The position numbers were made by a program, and so were the translations under genes. A stretch of 64,000 nt of DNA from an uncultured Peptostreptococcaceae bacterium (lineage in GTDB: Bacteria > Bacillota > Clostridia > Peptostreptococcales > Anaerovoracaceae), in NCBI GenBank assembly GCA_910588185.1, contig CAJUQR010000004.1:144040-208039 (forward strand), read 5' to 3'. Shown here one piece after another: positions 15,093-23,099 of this stretch. The notes beneath the pieces were generated by a model. The model made no database searches, was not told the origin of the DNA, and saw only the letters and a program-made list of their open reading frames with translations. Every line of letters begins with the position of its first letter. Position 1 is the first letter of the stretch.

Positions 15093-16508
15093 ATGCTTAA
15101 CATAGGAAGCCTGCTTATTGACAGCCTTGACTATATCATGATTGTCGATAAGGATTACAATATAATATACAATACAAGATATGATTTGACTTTAGGCGAT
15201 GATTCGGCAGAATCTAAGAAGAATGAATATCTGTATAAAAACTTCTTTGAAGTGTATCCCAACATAAAAAAAGAAGAGAGCAATATTGTTCGGTGTATAG
15301 AGACGGGAGAGGTAATCATACGTAAGAATCAAAGGTATGAAGATTATCTCGGACAGATATATATTACAAACAATGTGACTCTTCCTTTAAAAAGAAAAGG
15401 CGAGCTGATTGCTGCTGTTGAGATTACTCTCGACATGGACTTTAAGGAAAAAGATAAACAGCTTGCTGAAATAAGATTTGATGAATTTGTTAAACGCATT
15501 AAGGAAGCTTCCGGGCAGATAACTTTTGATACCATAATCACTGAAGATGCCGATATGAAGAGGAACATAGAGAAAGCTAAGGTTTTATCCACAATGCCTA
15601 ATCCCACTCTTATATACGGAGAAACAGGTACAGGAAAAGAGGTTTTTGCTCAGGCAATGATTAATTACAGCGGCGTACCTAAAAATAATGTGGTTATCCA
15701 AAACTGTGCGGCAGTGCCGGAATCATTGATAGAGTCCATTTTATTTGGCACAGTCAAAGGTGCGTATACAGGAGCTGAAAATCACAAGGGCCTTTTTGAG
15801 GTGGCTGACGGCGGTATAATATTTCTTGATGAGCTCAATTCAATTCCTTTCCATGTTCAGGCTAAACTTTTGCGCGTGCTTCAGGATGGCACGTTTAAAC
15901 CCCTTGGAAGTAATGTTGACAAGAGGGTAAAAGTTAAAGTAATTGCGGCAATGAATGTGGATCCGATGGTTGCAATTGAAAAGAATATTATAAGGAAAGA
16001 CTTGTTCTATAGATTTTCCAGTGGATTGATAACACTGGCGCCGCTTAGGGAAAGGCAGGAAGATATAAGATTGTTTACACATTATTACATCAAGTATTTT
16101 TCTGATATATATGACAAGGATATTCTTGATATCAAAGAAAACTTGATGATCGCTTTTCTAAAATATAAATGGGAAGGCAATGTAAGAGAACTTATGAATA
16201 CCATAGAGTTTATGGTTACATCAGCATCTGCAGGTGAGAATGTTCTTACAGCTGAAATGCTGCCGGTTTATCTTAAAGATAGGATAATACCCGAGATGCC
16301 ATACTTGCAAAGGCCAAGAAACAAAGGCGTATATAATAACTTTGAATTTGAGCCCGGAGCATACCATAAGCTTATGGATGATTTTGAAAAAAATATGATT
16401 GAAGAAGCTCTCTGGCAATCAGGCGGAAACAAAAGTGAAGCAGCACGAATTTTGGGTATTCCGCGTCAAACTTTAAAGTATCGTATGAAGATACTTCAAA
16501 TAAAATAA
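15093..16508 (+). CDS. sigma-54-dependent transcriptional activator (PAS, AAA+, Fis HTH)
   Basis: 471 residues with the domain order of bacterial enhancer-binding proteins: an N-terminal PAS-like sensory domain (about 5-115), a sigma-54-interaction AAA+ ATPase (about 145-370) with Walker A GETGTGKE (176-183) and the sigma-54-contact loop GAYTGA (223-228), and a C-terminal Fis-type helix-turn-helix (NKSEAARILGIPRQTLKYRM). The GAYTGA loop means it can open sigma-54 promoters, so it very probably drives the consensus promoter at 12646, probably through the 17-bp repeats at 12496-12540. The PAS domain should sense a metabolite, perhaps the pathway substrate. It has its own sigma-A promoter. Confidence 0.93.
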   Translation: MLNIGSLLIDSLDYIMIVDKDYNIIYNTRYDLTLGDDSAESKKNEYLYKNFFEVYPNIKKEESNIVRCIETGEVIIRKNQRYEDYLGQIYITNNVTLPLKRKGELIAAVEITLDMDFKEKDKQLAEIRFDEFVKRIKEASGQITFDTIITEDADMKRNIEKAKVLSTMPNPTLIYGETGTGKEVFAQAMINYSGVPKNNVVIQNCAAVPESLIESILFGTVKGAYTGAENHKGLFEVADGGIIFLDELNSIPFHVQAKLLRVLQDGTFKPLGSNVDKRVKVKVIAAMNVDPMVAIEKNIIRKDLFYRFSSGLITLAPLRERQEDIRLFTHYYIKYFSDIYDKDILDIKENLMIAFLKYKWEGNVRELMNTIEFMVTSASAGENVLTAEMLPVYLKDRIIPEMPYLQRPRNKGVYNNFEFEPGAYHKLMDDFEKNMIEEALWQSGGNKSEAARILGIPRQTLKYRMKILQIK

Positions 16509-16551
16509 TAAAAATTTACTAGAAAATTAAAATCACAGGAGGTACTGATTT

Positions 16552-17679
16552 ATGAAAGTCGGAATCGTAAAAGAAATCAAAAATAACGAAAACAGAGTAG
16601 CTATTATTCCTTCTTCTGTTAAAGAGTTTATAAGAAATGGTCACGAAGTTCTTATTGAATGTGGCGCAGGTCTTGGAAGCGGATTTTCAGATGAAGAATA
16701 CAAAGCAGCAGGAGCTACTATGGTAGAAAAAGCAGAGGATGTTTGGAATAATATAGATCTGCTTTATAAAGTAAAAGAAATTCTTCCTTCAGAATACAAG
16801 TATGTAAGAGAAGATTTGATAATCATGACATATCTGCATTCAAATGCACATAGAGATGAAACTCAGGTTCTTCTCGATGCAAAATGTACAAGTATTGCAT
16901 TGGAAGATATCACTTCCGACAATCCTCACCGTAAATTCCCATTAGTTGCAAACATGGGTGAATTAGCAGGTAAGGGCGGTTTCTTGGCTGCTTGCTACTA
17001 TGCACAGTCAGTTCACGGTGGTCCTGGACTTTTACTTAATAACGTATGTGGATCAGATTCTCCTATTATTTCAATCATCGGTTGCGGATATACAGGAATG
17101 GGAGCTGCTGAATTAGCATCTTCATTGGGCAACACAGTAAAGATGATGGATATAAATTATGAAGCAATGGAAAGAGCTAAGGGTCTGCTTCCTGGCAATG
17201 TTTCATTTATGTATTCATCAAGAGGAGCTATTGAAGAATGTCTTAAGATGTCAGATGTTATTATTAACTGTGTTCTGTGGCCTAAGACAAGAAAAGATCA
17301 TCTGATCAACAGAGAAGACCTTAAGATGATGAAACCTGGCGCAATGATCATCGACGTAGCTTGCGATGACGGTGGTGCAGTTGAAACTTGCAGAAGCACA
17401 ACTCACGACGATCCTGTTTATTATGAAGAAGGAATTCTTCACTATGCAGTAGACAACATTCCTTCTGCATTCTCAAAGAGTGCATCCATAAGATTCTCCA
17501 ACGACAGCTTACCATATGCTTTGGCAATTGCAAACAAGGGAGTTAAGCAGGCTCTCAAAGATGACAAGCATATAAGAGACGGATGGACTACTTATGACGG
17601 TCAGATGGTATTAAAAGAAACAGCTGAAAAATTTGAACTTCCTTGGGCAAACCCAGAAGAATTAGTTAAAGAGTGGTAA
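16552..17679 (+). CDS. alanine dehydrogenase/PNT family amino-acid dehydrogenase
   Basis: 375 residues, full length for the alanine dehydrogenase family (NAD-dependent, L-alanine to pyruvate and ammonia). Conserved elements: KEIKNNENRVAIIP (Arg15), YKVKE (Lys73/75), TYLHSNAH (His96), the NAD-binding IGCGYTGMGAAELA, and DVACDDGGAVET, the counterpart of the catalytic aspartate segment. Several signatures differ from true alanine dehydrogenases: the usual GVPGV becomes NVCGSDSP, and the usual NMPGAVPRTST becomes NIPSAFSKSAS. A different 2-oxo or amino-acid substrate is therefore plausible. It ends the group begun by the serine-dehydratase-like gene. Good GGAGG ribosome binding site; terminator follows. 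Confidence 0.8.
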   Translation: MKVGIVKEIKNNENRVAIIPSSVKEFIRNGHEVLIECGAGLGSGFSDEEYKAAGATMVEKAEDVWNNIDLLYKVKEILPSEYKYVREDLIIMTYLHSNAHRDETQVLLDAKCTSIALEDITSDNPHRKFPLVANMGELAGKGGFLAACYYAQSVHGGPGLLLNNVCGSDSPIISIIGCGYTGMGAAELASSLGNTVKMMDINYEAMERAKGLLPGNVSFMYSSRGAIEECLKMSDVIINCVLWPKTRKDHLINREDLKMMKPGAMIIDVACDDGGAVETCRSTTHDDPVYYEEGILHYAVDNIPSAFSKSASIRFSNDSLPYALAIANKGVKQALKDDKHIRDGWTTYDGQMVLKETAEKFELPWANPEELVKEW

Positions 17680-17698
17680 ATCCTGTTTAGCTATATAT

Positions 17699-17734
17699 CG
17701 CCTCACTTCAAAAGATGAAATGAGGCGTTTTTTT
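17699..17734 (+). terminator. terminator of the sigma-54-regulated gene group
   Basis: CGCCTCA/TGAGGCG stem followed by seven Ts. Confidence 0.9.
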
Positions 17735-17815
17735 ATGCTGTGTAATTGACGTAGCTTCAAAAAGTAGATAGAAAAGTAAGGTATAATATATTAACCGAAA
17801 GTGAATATTTTACAC

Positions 17816-18059
17816 AAACCCCGAACAAAACGTAATTTTGAAGTAATTTGCAGGGTCAGACCCCGAAAAACACGTCCAAAACATCGACTTTGCAGGGCTA
17901 TATTCTCTGTGATTTTTAAAAATGCGTGCCATATGAGACGTACGACAAGGAAAAAGGCAATTTTATCGAATTTCATACCCTGTAAACTTAACGAAAAATC
18001 AAAACTTTTCGGGGTTTAGCCCTGGGTAATGCCGCAAAAAAGATAATTATTCGGGGTTT
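17816..18059. repeat. dispersed 244-bp nested-hairpin element, copy 1
   Basis: Bounded by AAACCCCGAA (17816-17825) and TTCGGGGTTT (18050-18059). Inside are three further nested pairings: GCAGGGTC (17850) with GCCCTGGG (18019), ACCCCGAAAA (17859) with TTTTCGGGGT (18006), and TTTGCAGGGCT (17890) with ATACCCTGTAAA (17975). The second copy at 52667-52916 has the same blocks at the same spacing apart from one base. No conserved reading frame is shared. It may be a fold-back MITE or a structured RNA. The region 17735-18215 contains no gene. Confidence 0.8.
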
Positions 18060-18215
18060 TGATCAGACGCTTTGGGAAAAAATTCGTTATTAATACTACG
18101 CAATTAGCTAAAGATTAATTTTTAATTGCTTTTAGGCTCTAATTTTTGGATTACACATCAGTGTGCATCATATTGTCATAATCAGATTAGGCACATACGC
18201 AAAGCTTTATAATGA

Positions 18216-18797
18216 TCACATGCAAGCAGATACAAATTTGGCAAATTCCACAGCCCTTATGGCTTTTTCATCATCCATGAACTCGGTATCATATCCCATG
18301 TGACGTTCTGCAAGCATACCTATGTAGTTGAGATTAGAATGTTTGCAGTATCTCTTTATACCTTGTTCCCACAGATCAGCGCCCTTGTCGGGACTGTAGC
18401 CGCATGTTGTTATCAGTGCAACATGTTTTCCGCTCCAAAGCGAAGGACCTTTTGATTCACCATAAAATTTGTTCATTCCATATACCATTCTGTCTAGAAC
18501 TGCTTTCATAGGCGGGGTACAGTACCATGAATATATGGGACTTGCAAGGACTATTAGATCAGAATCGAGAATCAAATCAAAGATTATTTGCATATCGTCT
18601 TTTTGACTGCATCCGAAAATATTAAAATCCTTTTGACACTGTCGGCAAGCTATACATGGATTTAAGGCTTTTTCGTACAACCAAATGCATTTACATTCAA
18701 ATCCGTCTTTTTCAAGTTGTGTTATAAAAGGCTTGACGATTGAGTTTGTGTTGCCGTTTTTCCTTGGACTTCCCATAAGAATAAATGCTTTTTTCAT
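18216..18797 (-). CDS. flavodoxin-fold NAD(P)H-dependent FMN reductase / iron-sulfur flavoprotein-like
   Basis: 193 residues with the flavodoxin-like fold of NADPH-dependent FMN reductases: the phosphate loop GSPRKNGNT near residue 9, and SPIYSWYCTPPMKAVLDR, the usual flavin-contact region. A cysteine group C48-x2-C51-x2-C54 plus C63 (CIACRQCQKDFNIFGC) is like the cluster-binding motif of Isf-type iron-sulfur flavoproteins of anaerobes, so it may carry both FMN and an Fe-S cluster. A role in electron transfer or oxidant reduction is likely; the partner is unknown. Single gene, divergent from the lipase-like gene. Confidence 0.8.
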   Translation of the reverse strand: MKKAFILMGSPRKNGNTNSIVKPFITQLEKDGFECKCIWLYEKALNPCIACRQCQKDFNIFGCSQKDDMQIIFDLILDSDLIVLASPIYSWYCTPPMKAVLDRMVYGMNKFYGESKGPSLWSGKHVALITTCGYSPDKGADLWEQGIKRYCKHSNLNYIGMLAERHMGYDTEFMDDEKAIRAVEFAKFVSACM

Positions 18798-18880
18798 AAG
18801 GTACCTCTTTGTAAAAAATCTGTTTGTACTATAATAACATAATATGATAAAATTGTGTAAACAAAGAGGATACGAGTAAT

Positions 18881-20053
18881 ATGAACAATGTTTGGCAATT
18901 AAAGATATGCAGTTTTGGAGTTATAGCGTTAAAGATATTTTTGATAACAGTAACGATACTTACTGTAGGGGGAATAATAAGTGCTTTTTTAATGATTCCT
19001 GATAGGTGGCTTACTTGGCTTTTATGGATATTATGTCTTTCGCTAGCGGAATTTGTGCTGTTTTGGATAGGAATAATATCGGTTTATTGTACTTCTGTGC
19101 AGCTTGGCATAAAGATAAGAGTGCTTGGAGCAGTTTTGGGTATGATTCCCATACTAAACTTGATATTTTTAATCAAGATTATAAGAACTACATCGATGGA
19201 AGTTGAGTTCGAGAAGAAAAAAATTCAAGTCAATGCTGCAAGAAAAGAAGAAAAAATATGTGAGACAAAGTACCCTGTTTTATTGGTACATGGCGTGTTC
19301 TTTAGAGATTATAAGTTCCCAAACTATTGGGGAAGGATTCCAAAAGAGCTTGAACTCAACGGAGCTGAAGTTTATTTTGGCAATCAGCAGTCTGCGGCTT
19401 CAGTAGAGGACAGCGGAAAGGAACTTGTCTCGCGTATAAAAGAGATAGTGAAGGCTTGTGGCTGCCAAAAAGTTAATGTTATAGCACATTCTAAAGGTGG
19501 ACTGGATATTAGGTGTGCAGTAAACCAAAGTGATATTGGCAGATATATTGCGTCAATAACTACAATAAATACTCCGCATAGGGGATGTGAATTTGCTCAG
19601 TATCTTCTTGAAAAGATTCCTGTTAAAATGCAAGAAAAGATTGCAGGTACATATAACTCAGCCATGAGAAAGCTGGGTGATAAAAATCCGGATTTTATGG
19701 CAGCTGTAAATGACCTTACAGCTGATACATGCAAAAAAATGGATTCAGGGTTTGGAATTCCTGAGGGGATATTTTGCCAAAGCGTAGGTTCTAAACTTAA
19801 CAAAGCAACCAATGGAAAATTTCCGCTTAATTTTACCTATAATTTAGTGAAGTATTTTGACGGACCAAATGATGGTTTGGTATCGGAAACATCTTTTGAG
19901 TGGGGAGAAAAATATACTTTTATAACAACTGATGGCAAAAGAGGAGTTTCCCACGGAGATATGATAGATTTAAACAGAGAAAATATAGATGGATTTGACG
20001 TAAGAGAGTTCTATGTCAGCTTAGTAGCAGATTTAAAAAACAGAGGTTTGTAA
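18881..20053 (+). CDS. membrane-anchored alpha/beta-hydrolase, lipase-like
   Basis: 390 residues. Three hydrophobic segments in the first 100 residues (about 14-38, 42-70, 80-100) anchor a lipase-like hydrolase domain. The oxyanion-hole motif LLVHGVFF (about 134-141), the nucleophile elbow AHSKGG (Ser204), the acid DGPNDGLV and the histidine GVSHGDMI complete a catalytic triad like that of bacterial triacylglycerol lipases and esterases. The domain is probably cytoplasmic or membrane-facing; no signal peptide is seen. Substrate unknown. The DUF305 gene follows by 44 bases and may be cotranscribed. Confidence 0.8.
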   Translation: MNNVWQLKICSFGVIALKIFLITVTILTVGGIISAFLMIPDRWLTWLLWILCLSLAEFVLFWIGIISVYCTSVQLGIKIRVLGAVLGMIPILNLIFLIKIIRTTSMEVEFEKKKIQVNAARKEEKICETKYPVLLVHGVFFRDYKFPNYWGRIPKELELNGAEVYFGNQQSAASVEDSGKELVSRIKEIVKACGCQKVNVIAHSKGGLDIRCAVNQSDIGRYIASITTINTPHRGCEFAQYLLEKIPVKMQEKIAGTYNSAMRKLGDKNPDFMAAVNDLTADTCKKMDSGFGIPEGIFCQSVGSKLNKATNGKFPLNFTYNLVKYFDGPNDGLVSETSFEWGEKYTFITTDGKRGVSHGDMIDLNRENIDGFDVREFYVSLVADLKNRGL

Positions 20054-20097
20054 CTGTATGCCTTCCCTGAACATATTTTATTAGGGGAGGTTTTGTA

Positions 20098-20679
20098 ATG
20101 AGTAAAAGTATTGTATTAAATTGTAGAGTTAAAGGTTACATGGCAACATATGCCTGTATATTAAAAGATATGATTTGCGGCATGATAGAGGCAGAATGCG
20201 ACGACAGCATTTCCGGTAATTTTATTAGGCAGATGATACCTCATCACGTTGCTGCTATAGAAATGTCAGAAAATTTGTTAAAGTACACTGATAATGAAAA
20301 GCTGGCCTGCATTGCTCAGAATATTATAGCTGAAAAGACAGAGAGTATCAGAGATATGCGCAGAGCATTATGTTGCTGCTGCAATTCAATTAATTCTTGC
20401 AGAGACTTATGTGAGTATAAGTGCAGAATAAATTGCATAATTAAGGAAATGTTCGAAGAAATGAAGTGTGCATACATTGATAACAGCATAGAATGTAATT
20501 TTATAAGGACAATGATACCTCACCATAAAGGTGCTATAAGGATGGCTAAAACTGCGCTGTGCTATTGCATTTGTGATGAACTTAAGCCTATTTTAGAGTC
20601 TATAATAGATAGCCAAGAAAAAGGCATTGCAGAAATGGAGTGCATAGCAGAGTGTCTTAATTGCAGATGCATGAGATAG
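20098..20679 (+). CDS. tandem DUF305 protein, cysteine-rich
   Basis: 193 residues with two DUF305 half-domains, each showing MIPHH followed by AI-x-M (46-50 and 139-143). DUF305 is a four-helix ferritin-like fold in which histidines and methionines may bind metal, often in copper-linked contexts. The protein is rich in cysteine, notably CCCC at 92-95, unusual for the family, and lacks a signal peptide although many DUF305 proteins are exported. The GGGGAGG ribosome binding site is good. The function is unknown; metal binding is inference. Confidence 0.75.
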   Translation: MSKSIVLNCRVKGYMATYACILKDMICGMIEAECDDSISGNFIRQMIPHHVAAIEMSENLLKYTDNEKLACIAQNIIAEKTESIRDMRRALCCCCNSINSCRDLCEYKCRINCIIKEMFEEMKCAYIDNSIECNFIRTMIPHHKGAIRMAKTALCYCICDELKPILESIIDSQEKGIAEMECIAECLNCRCMR

Positions 20680-20711
20680 AATTTATTGTATTAACAATAA
20701 TTTTTTCTTTG

Positions 20712-20748
20712 AAATCCCGCCAAATTAAAAATGGCGGGATTTTAATTG
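20712..20748 (+). terminator. terminator after the DUF305 gene
   Basis: An 11-bp perfect stem AAATCCCGCCA/TGGCGGGATTT preceded by Ts and followed by AATTG. Confidence 0.75.
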
Positions 20749-20821
20749 AAATATGTGGACTGATTCAAAGCTTTGATTTATAATTGTTTTATTGAGAAAG
20801 ATAATAAGATGAGGTGAATAT

Positions 20822-21313
20822 ATGTTCAGAGAAATGCGCAGAAAAAAACAGCAGCTTCCGCAAAGCGAGACTGTACAAATAGTTAACGAAGCAACTTGTG
20901 CAATAGTAGGAGTTATAGGTGATGAGGGTTATCCGTATACGTTTCCGATAAGTCATGTTTTTGATGAAGCTAATAATAAACTATATTTTCACTCAGCTAA
21001 ATCGGGACATAAAATAGACGCTATCAAGGCCAATTCAAAAGTATCTTTTAGTATAGTGGGTAGGGATGATGTGGCTCCGACTGAATATACCACTTATTTT
21101 AAAAGTGTTCATGGATTTGGAAGTGCATACATAGTTGAAGACGATGAGGAAAGGGCTAAAGCGTTCACTCTTTTGGCAGAAAAGTTCTGTCAGGAGGGTA
21201 TGTATAGGTTTGATAAGATTATGACTGATGAAGCGCCTGCTGCAATGGTGGTTGCTATAGATATTGAACACATGACAGGCAAAGAAGCCATAGAGCTTAC
21301 AAGAATGAGATAA
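20822..21313 (+). CDS. pyridoxamine 5'-phosphate oxidase-like protein (NimA type)
   Basis: 163 residues with the split-barrel flavin-binding fold. The N-terminal MRRKKQQLPQSE, the ISHVFDEANNKLYFHSAKSGHKIDAI segment (with the His used by this group) and VHGFGSAYIVED match the NimA/5-nitroimidazole-reductase-related family common in anaerobes. It probably binds FMN or another flavin; the substrate is unknown, and nitroimidazole resistance cannot be inferred from family membership. The RocB-like gene begins four bases after its stop codon, so the two are coupled. Confidence 0.85.
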   Translation: MFREMRRKKQQLPQSETVQIVNEATCAIVGVIGDEGYPYTFPISHVFDEANNKLYFHSAKSGHKIDAIKANSKVSFSIVGRDDVAPTEYTTYFKSVHGFGSAYIVEDDEERAKAFTLLAEKFCQEGMYRFDKIMTDEAPAAMVVAIDIEHMTGKEAIELTRMR

Positions 21314-21317
21314 TGAT

Positions 21318-22958
21318 ATGAAAAATAGAATACTTGAAATTTTTGAAGAGCTGATGGTGATGAAAAGTGTCACTTATTCAGAAAAAGAAAATGAAATAGC
21401 AGAGTATTTTGGGCAGTTTTTTAGGAAACTGCCCTATTTTCAAATTAATCCGGAATATACCGGCGTATATCAAATCACAGGAGATCCTTTTGGAAGAACA
21501 ATTCCGTATGGATTTTTAAAAGGAAAGAGTAATGAAACAGTAATACTCAGCGGTCATTTTGACGTAGTTTCCACTGAAGAGTATGGAAGCGCCCGTAATT
21601 TTGCACATTCTCCAGGAGAGGGGCTTGAGAAGAAACTCGCTTTGATGGATTTAAATGAAAGAGCAAGAAAAGATTTGGAATCGAGAGAATGGATTTGGGG
21701 AAGAGGCAGCTGTGACATGAAAGGCGGACTTGCGATACACGCTTCACTTTTTGAAGAATATGCCAATATGGCATTGGAAGGTAATCTTGAGGGAAGCATA
21801 ATCTTTATGCTTGTACCTGATGAAGAGTCCTATTCAGCAGGTATGAGAAGCGGAGCACATTTGCTTAAAGAGCTTAAAGATAAATATGGGCTGAGATATA
21901 AACTCATGATAGATCCGGAACCTACTGCTCTTGCTGGACAAAATCAAGTCATGTCAATAGGTTCAGTTGGCAAATGTATGCCGGCTGTTTTGGTTCAGGG
22001 GAAAAAAGGACATGCGGGACATTTCTTTGAAGGATTGTCTGCAATTAGTGTTTTAAGCTCTATTTTTAGTAAGATAAACGGTTCTTTAGAGTTTTGTGAT
22101 GTGTATGAAAAAGAAATGACTGTGCCGCCGACATGGTTTAAGATGAGGGATATGAAGGAGGTTTATGACGTATCCATACCTCATAGAGCTTTCGGATATT
22201 TTACAGTTTTTAGTTTAATTACTACTCCTGAGGACATAATAGATAAGGTTAAAAAAATAAGCAAAGAAGCTTTTTTAGAAGAATCAGCTAAAATAGATGC
22301 GGCGTATAATAAGTTTAAAGAAGTTACGAGAACCATAGATGGCGGAGTTTCGTATGAGCCTATGGTAATTACTTTTTCACAGCTTAGACGAAAACTTCAA
22401 GATGAGAGAGGAGATGAATTCGAAAACTTCTACAGTGAAGCTAAACAAAAAATTGTGAGCAAAATAAATCAAGGTACTCTCAATTATCCGGATGCAACAA
22501 TTAAACTTATGGAAAAAGTTTTGGATTTTTCGGCTATAAGCAGGCCTGTTGTGCTGATAGGGTTTGCGCCTCCGTATTATATGCCTGTTCACGGTGATAA
22601 AGTTAAGCATAAAGAAAACTACGGAACTAAGGCCTTTGAATTTGTAAGCAAAATTTCCAAGGAATATTTTAATCAAACTGTTATAAAAGAAAATTATTTT
22701 ATGGGAATTTCAGATTTAAGCTATAGTGCAGTCACGTCGCCTTTTGACTATGAGAGTTACGTTCATAATACAGTTTTGTGGGGCAGCAGTTACAGCATAG
22801 ACTTTGATTGTATTGAAGATATTGCAGTGCCAAGTGTTATATACGGACCTGTAGGACTTGAATACCATCAATTTACAGAACGTGTAAACAAAAAAAGTAT
22901 GCTTGAAGTTGTTCCTTATGTAACTAAAAAATTAGTTGAATATATGTGGAGACTGTAG
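21318..22958 (+). CDS. M20 family peptidase, RocB-like
   Basis: 546 residues, the size of RocB-type arginine-utilization peptidases rather than the shorter ArgE/DapE enzymes. Zinc-ligand motifs of the M20 family are present: SGHFDVV (His80, Asp82), WGRGSCDMKGG (Asp133) and VPDEES. Probably a cytoplasmic amidohydrolase acting on an arginine-containing peptide or acylated amino acid. The location just ahead of the arginine deiminase genes supports a link to arginine catabolism. No Shine-Dalgarno stands clear of the preceding gene, suggesting translational coupling. Confidence 0.8.
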   Translation: MKNRILEIFEELMVMKSVTYSEKENEIAEYFGQFFRKLPYFQINPEYTGVYQITGDPFGRTIPYGFLKGKSNETVILSGHFDVVSTEEYGSARNFAHSPGEGLEKKLALMDLNERARKDLESREWIWGRGSCDMKGGLAIHASLFEEYANMALEGNLEGSIIFMLVPDEESYSAGMRSGAHLLKELKDKYGLRYKLMIDPEPTALAGQNQVMSIGSVGKCMPAVLVQGKKGHAGHFFEGLSAISVLSSIFSKINGSLEFCDVYEKEMTVPPTWFKMRDMKEVYDVSIPHRAFGYFTVFSLITTPEDIIDKVKKISKEAFLEESAKIDAAYNKFKEVTRTIDGGVSYEPMVITFSQLRRKLQDERGDEFENFYSEAKQKIVSKINQGTLNYPDATIKLMEKVLDFSAISRPVVLIGFAPPYYMPVHGDKVKHKENYGTKAFEFVSKISKEYFNQTVIKENYFMGISDLSYSAVTSPFDYESYVHNTVLWGSSYSIDFDCIEDIAVPSVIYGPVGLEYHQFTERVNKKSMLEVVPYVTKKLVEYMWRL

Positions 22959-23099
22959 GAGATAATATTTATAAAGAGGAAATAACTGGCACATGAAAAA
23001 TAATGTATGCTGGTACTTTCATTTTTTCTACTATAAAGTAAAATTTTAGTAGAATATTTTAATCACTTGTAAATGAAATTATAAAAAAGGAGAGAAAAA

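Noticed and set aside
17791..18019. Open frames on both strands over the dispersed element
   Set aside because: They are not preserved in the second copy at 52667, whose conserved feature is pairing, not a reading frame.
22989..23010. TGGCAC upstream of arcB as a second sigma-54 promoter
   Set aside because: No TTGC at the -12 position with correct spacing.
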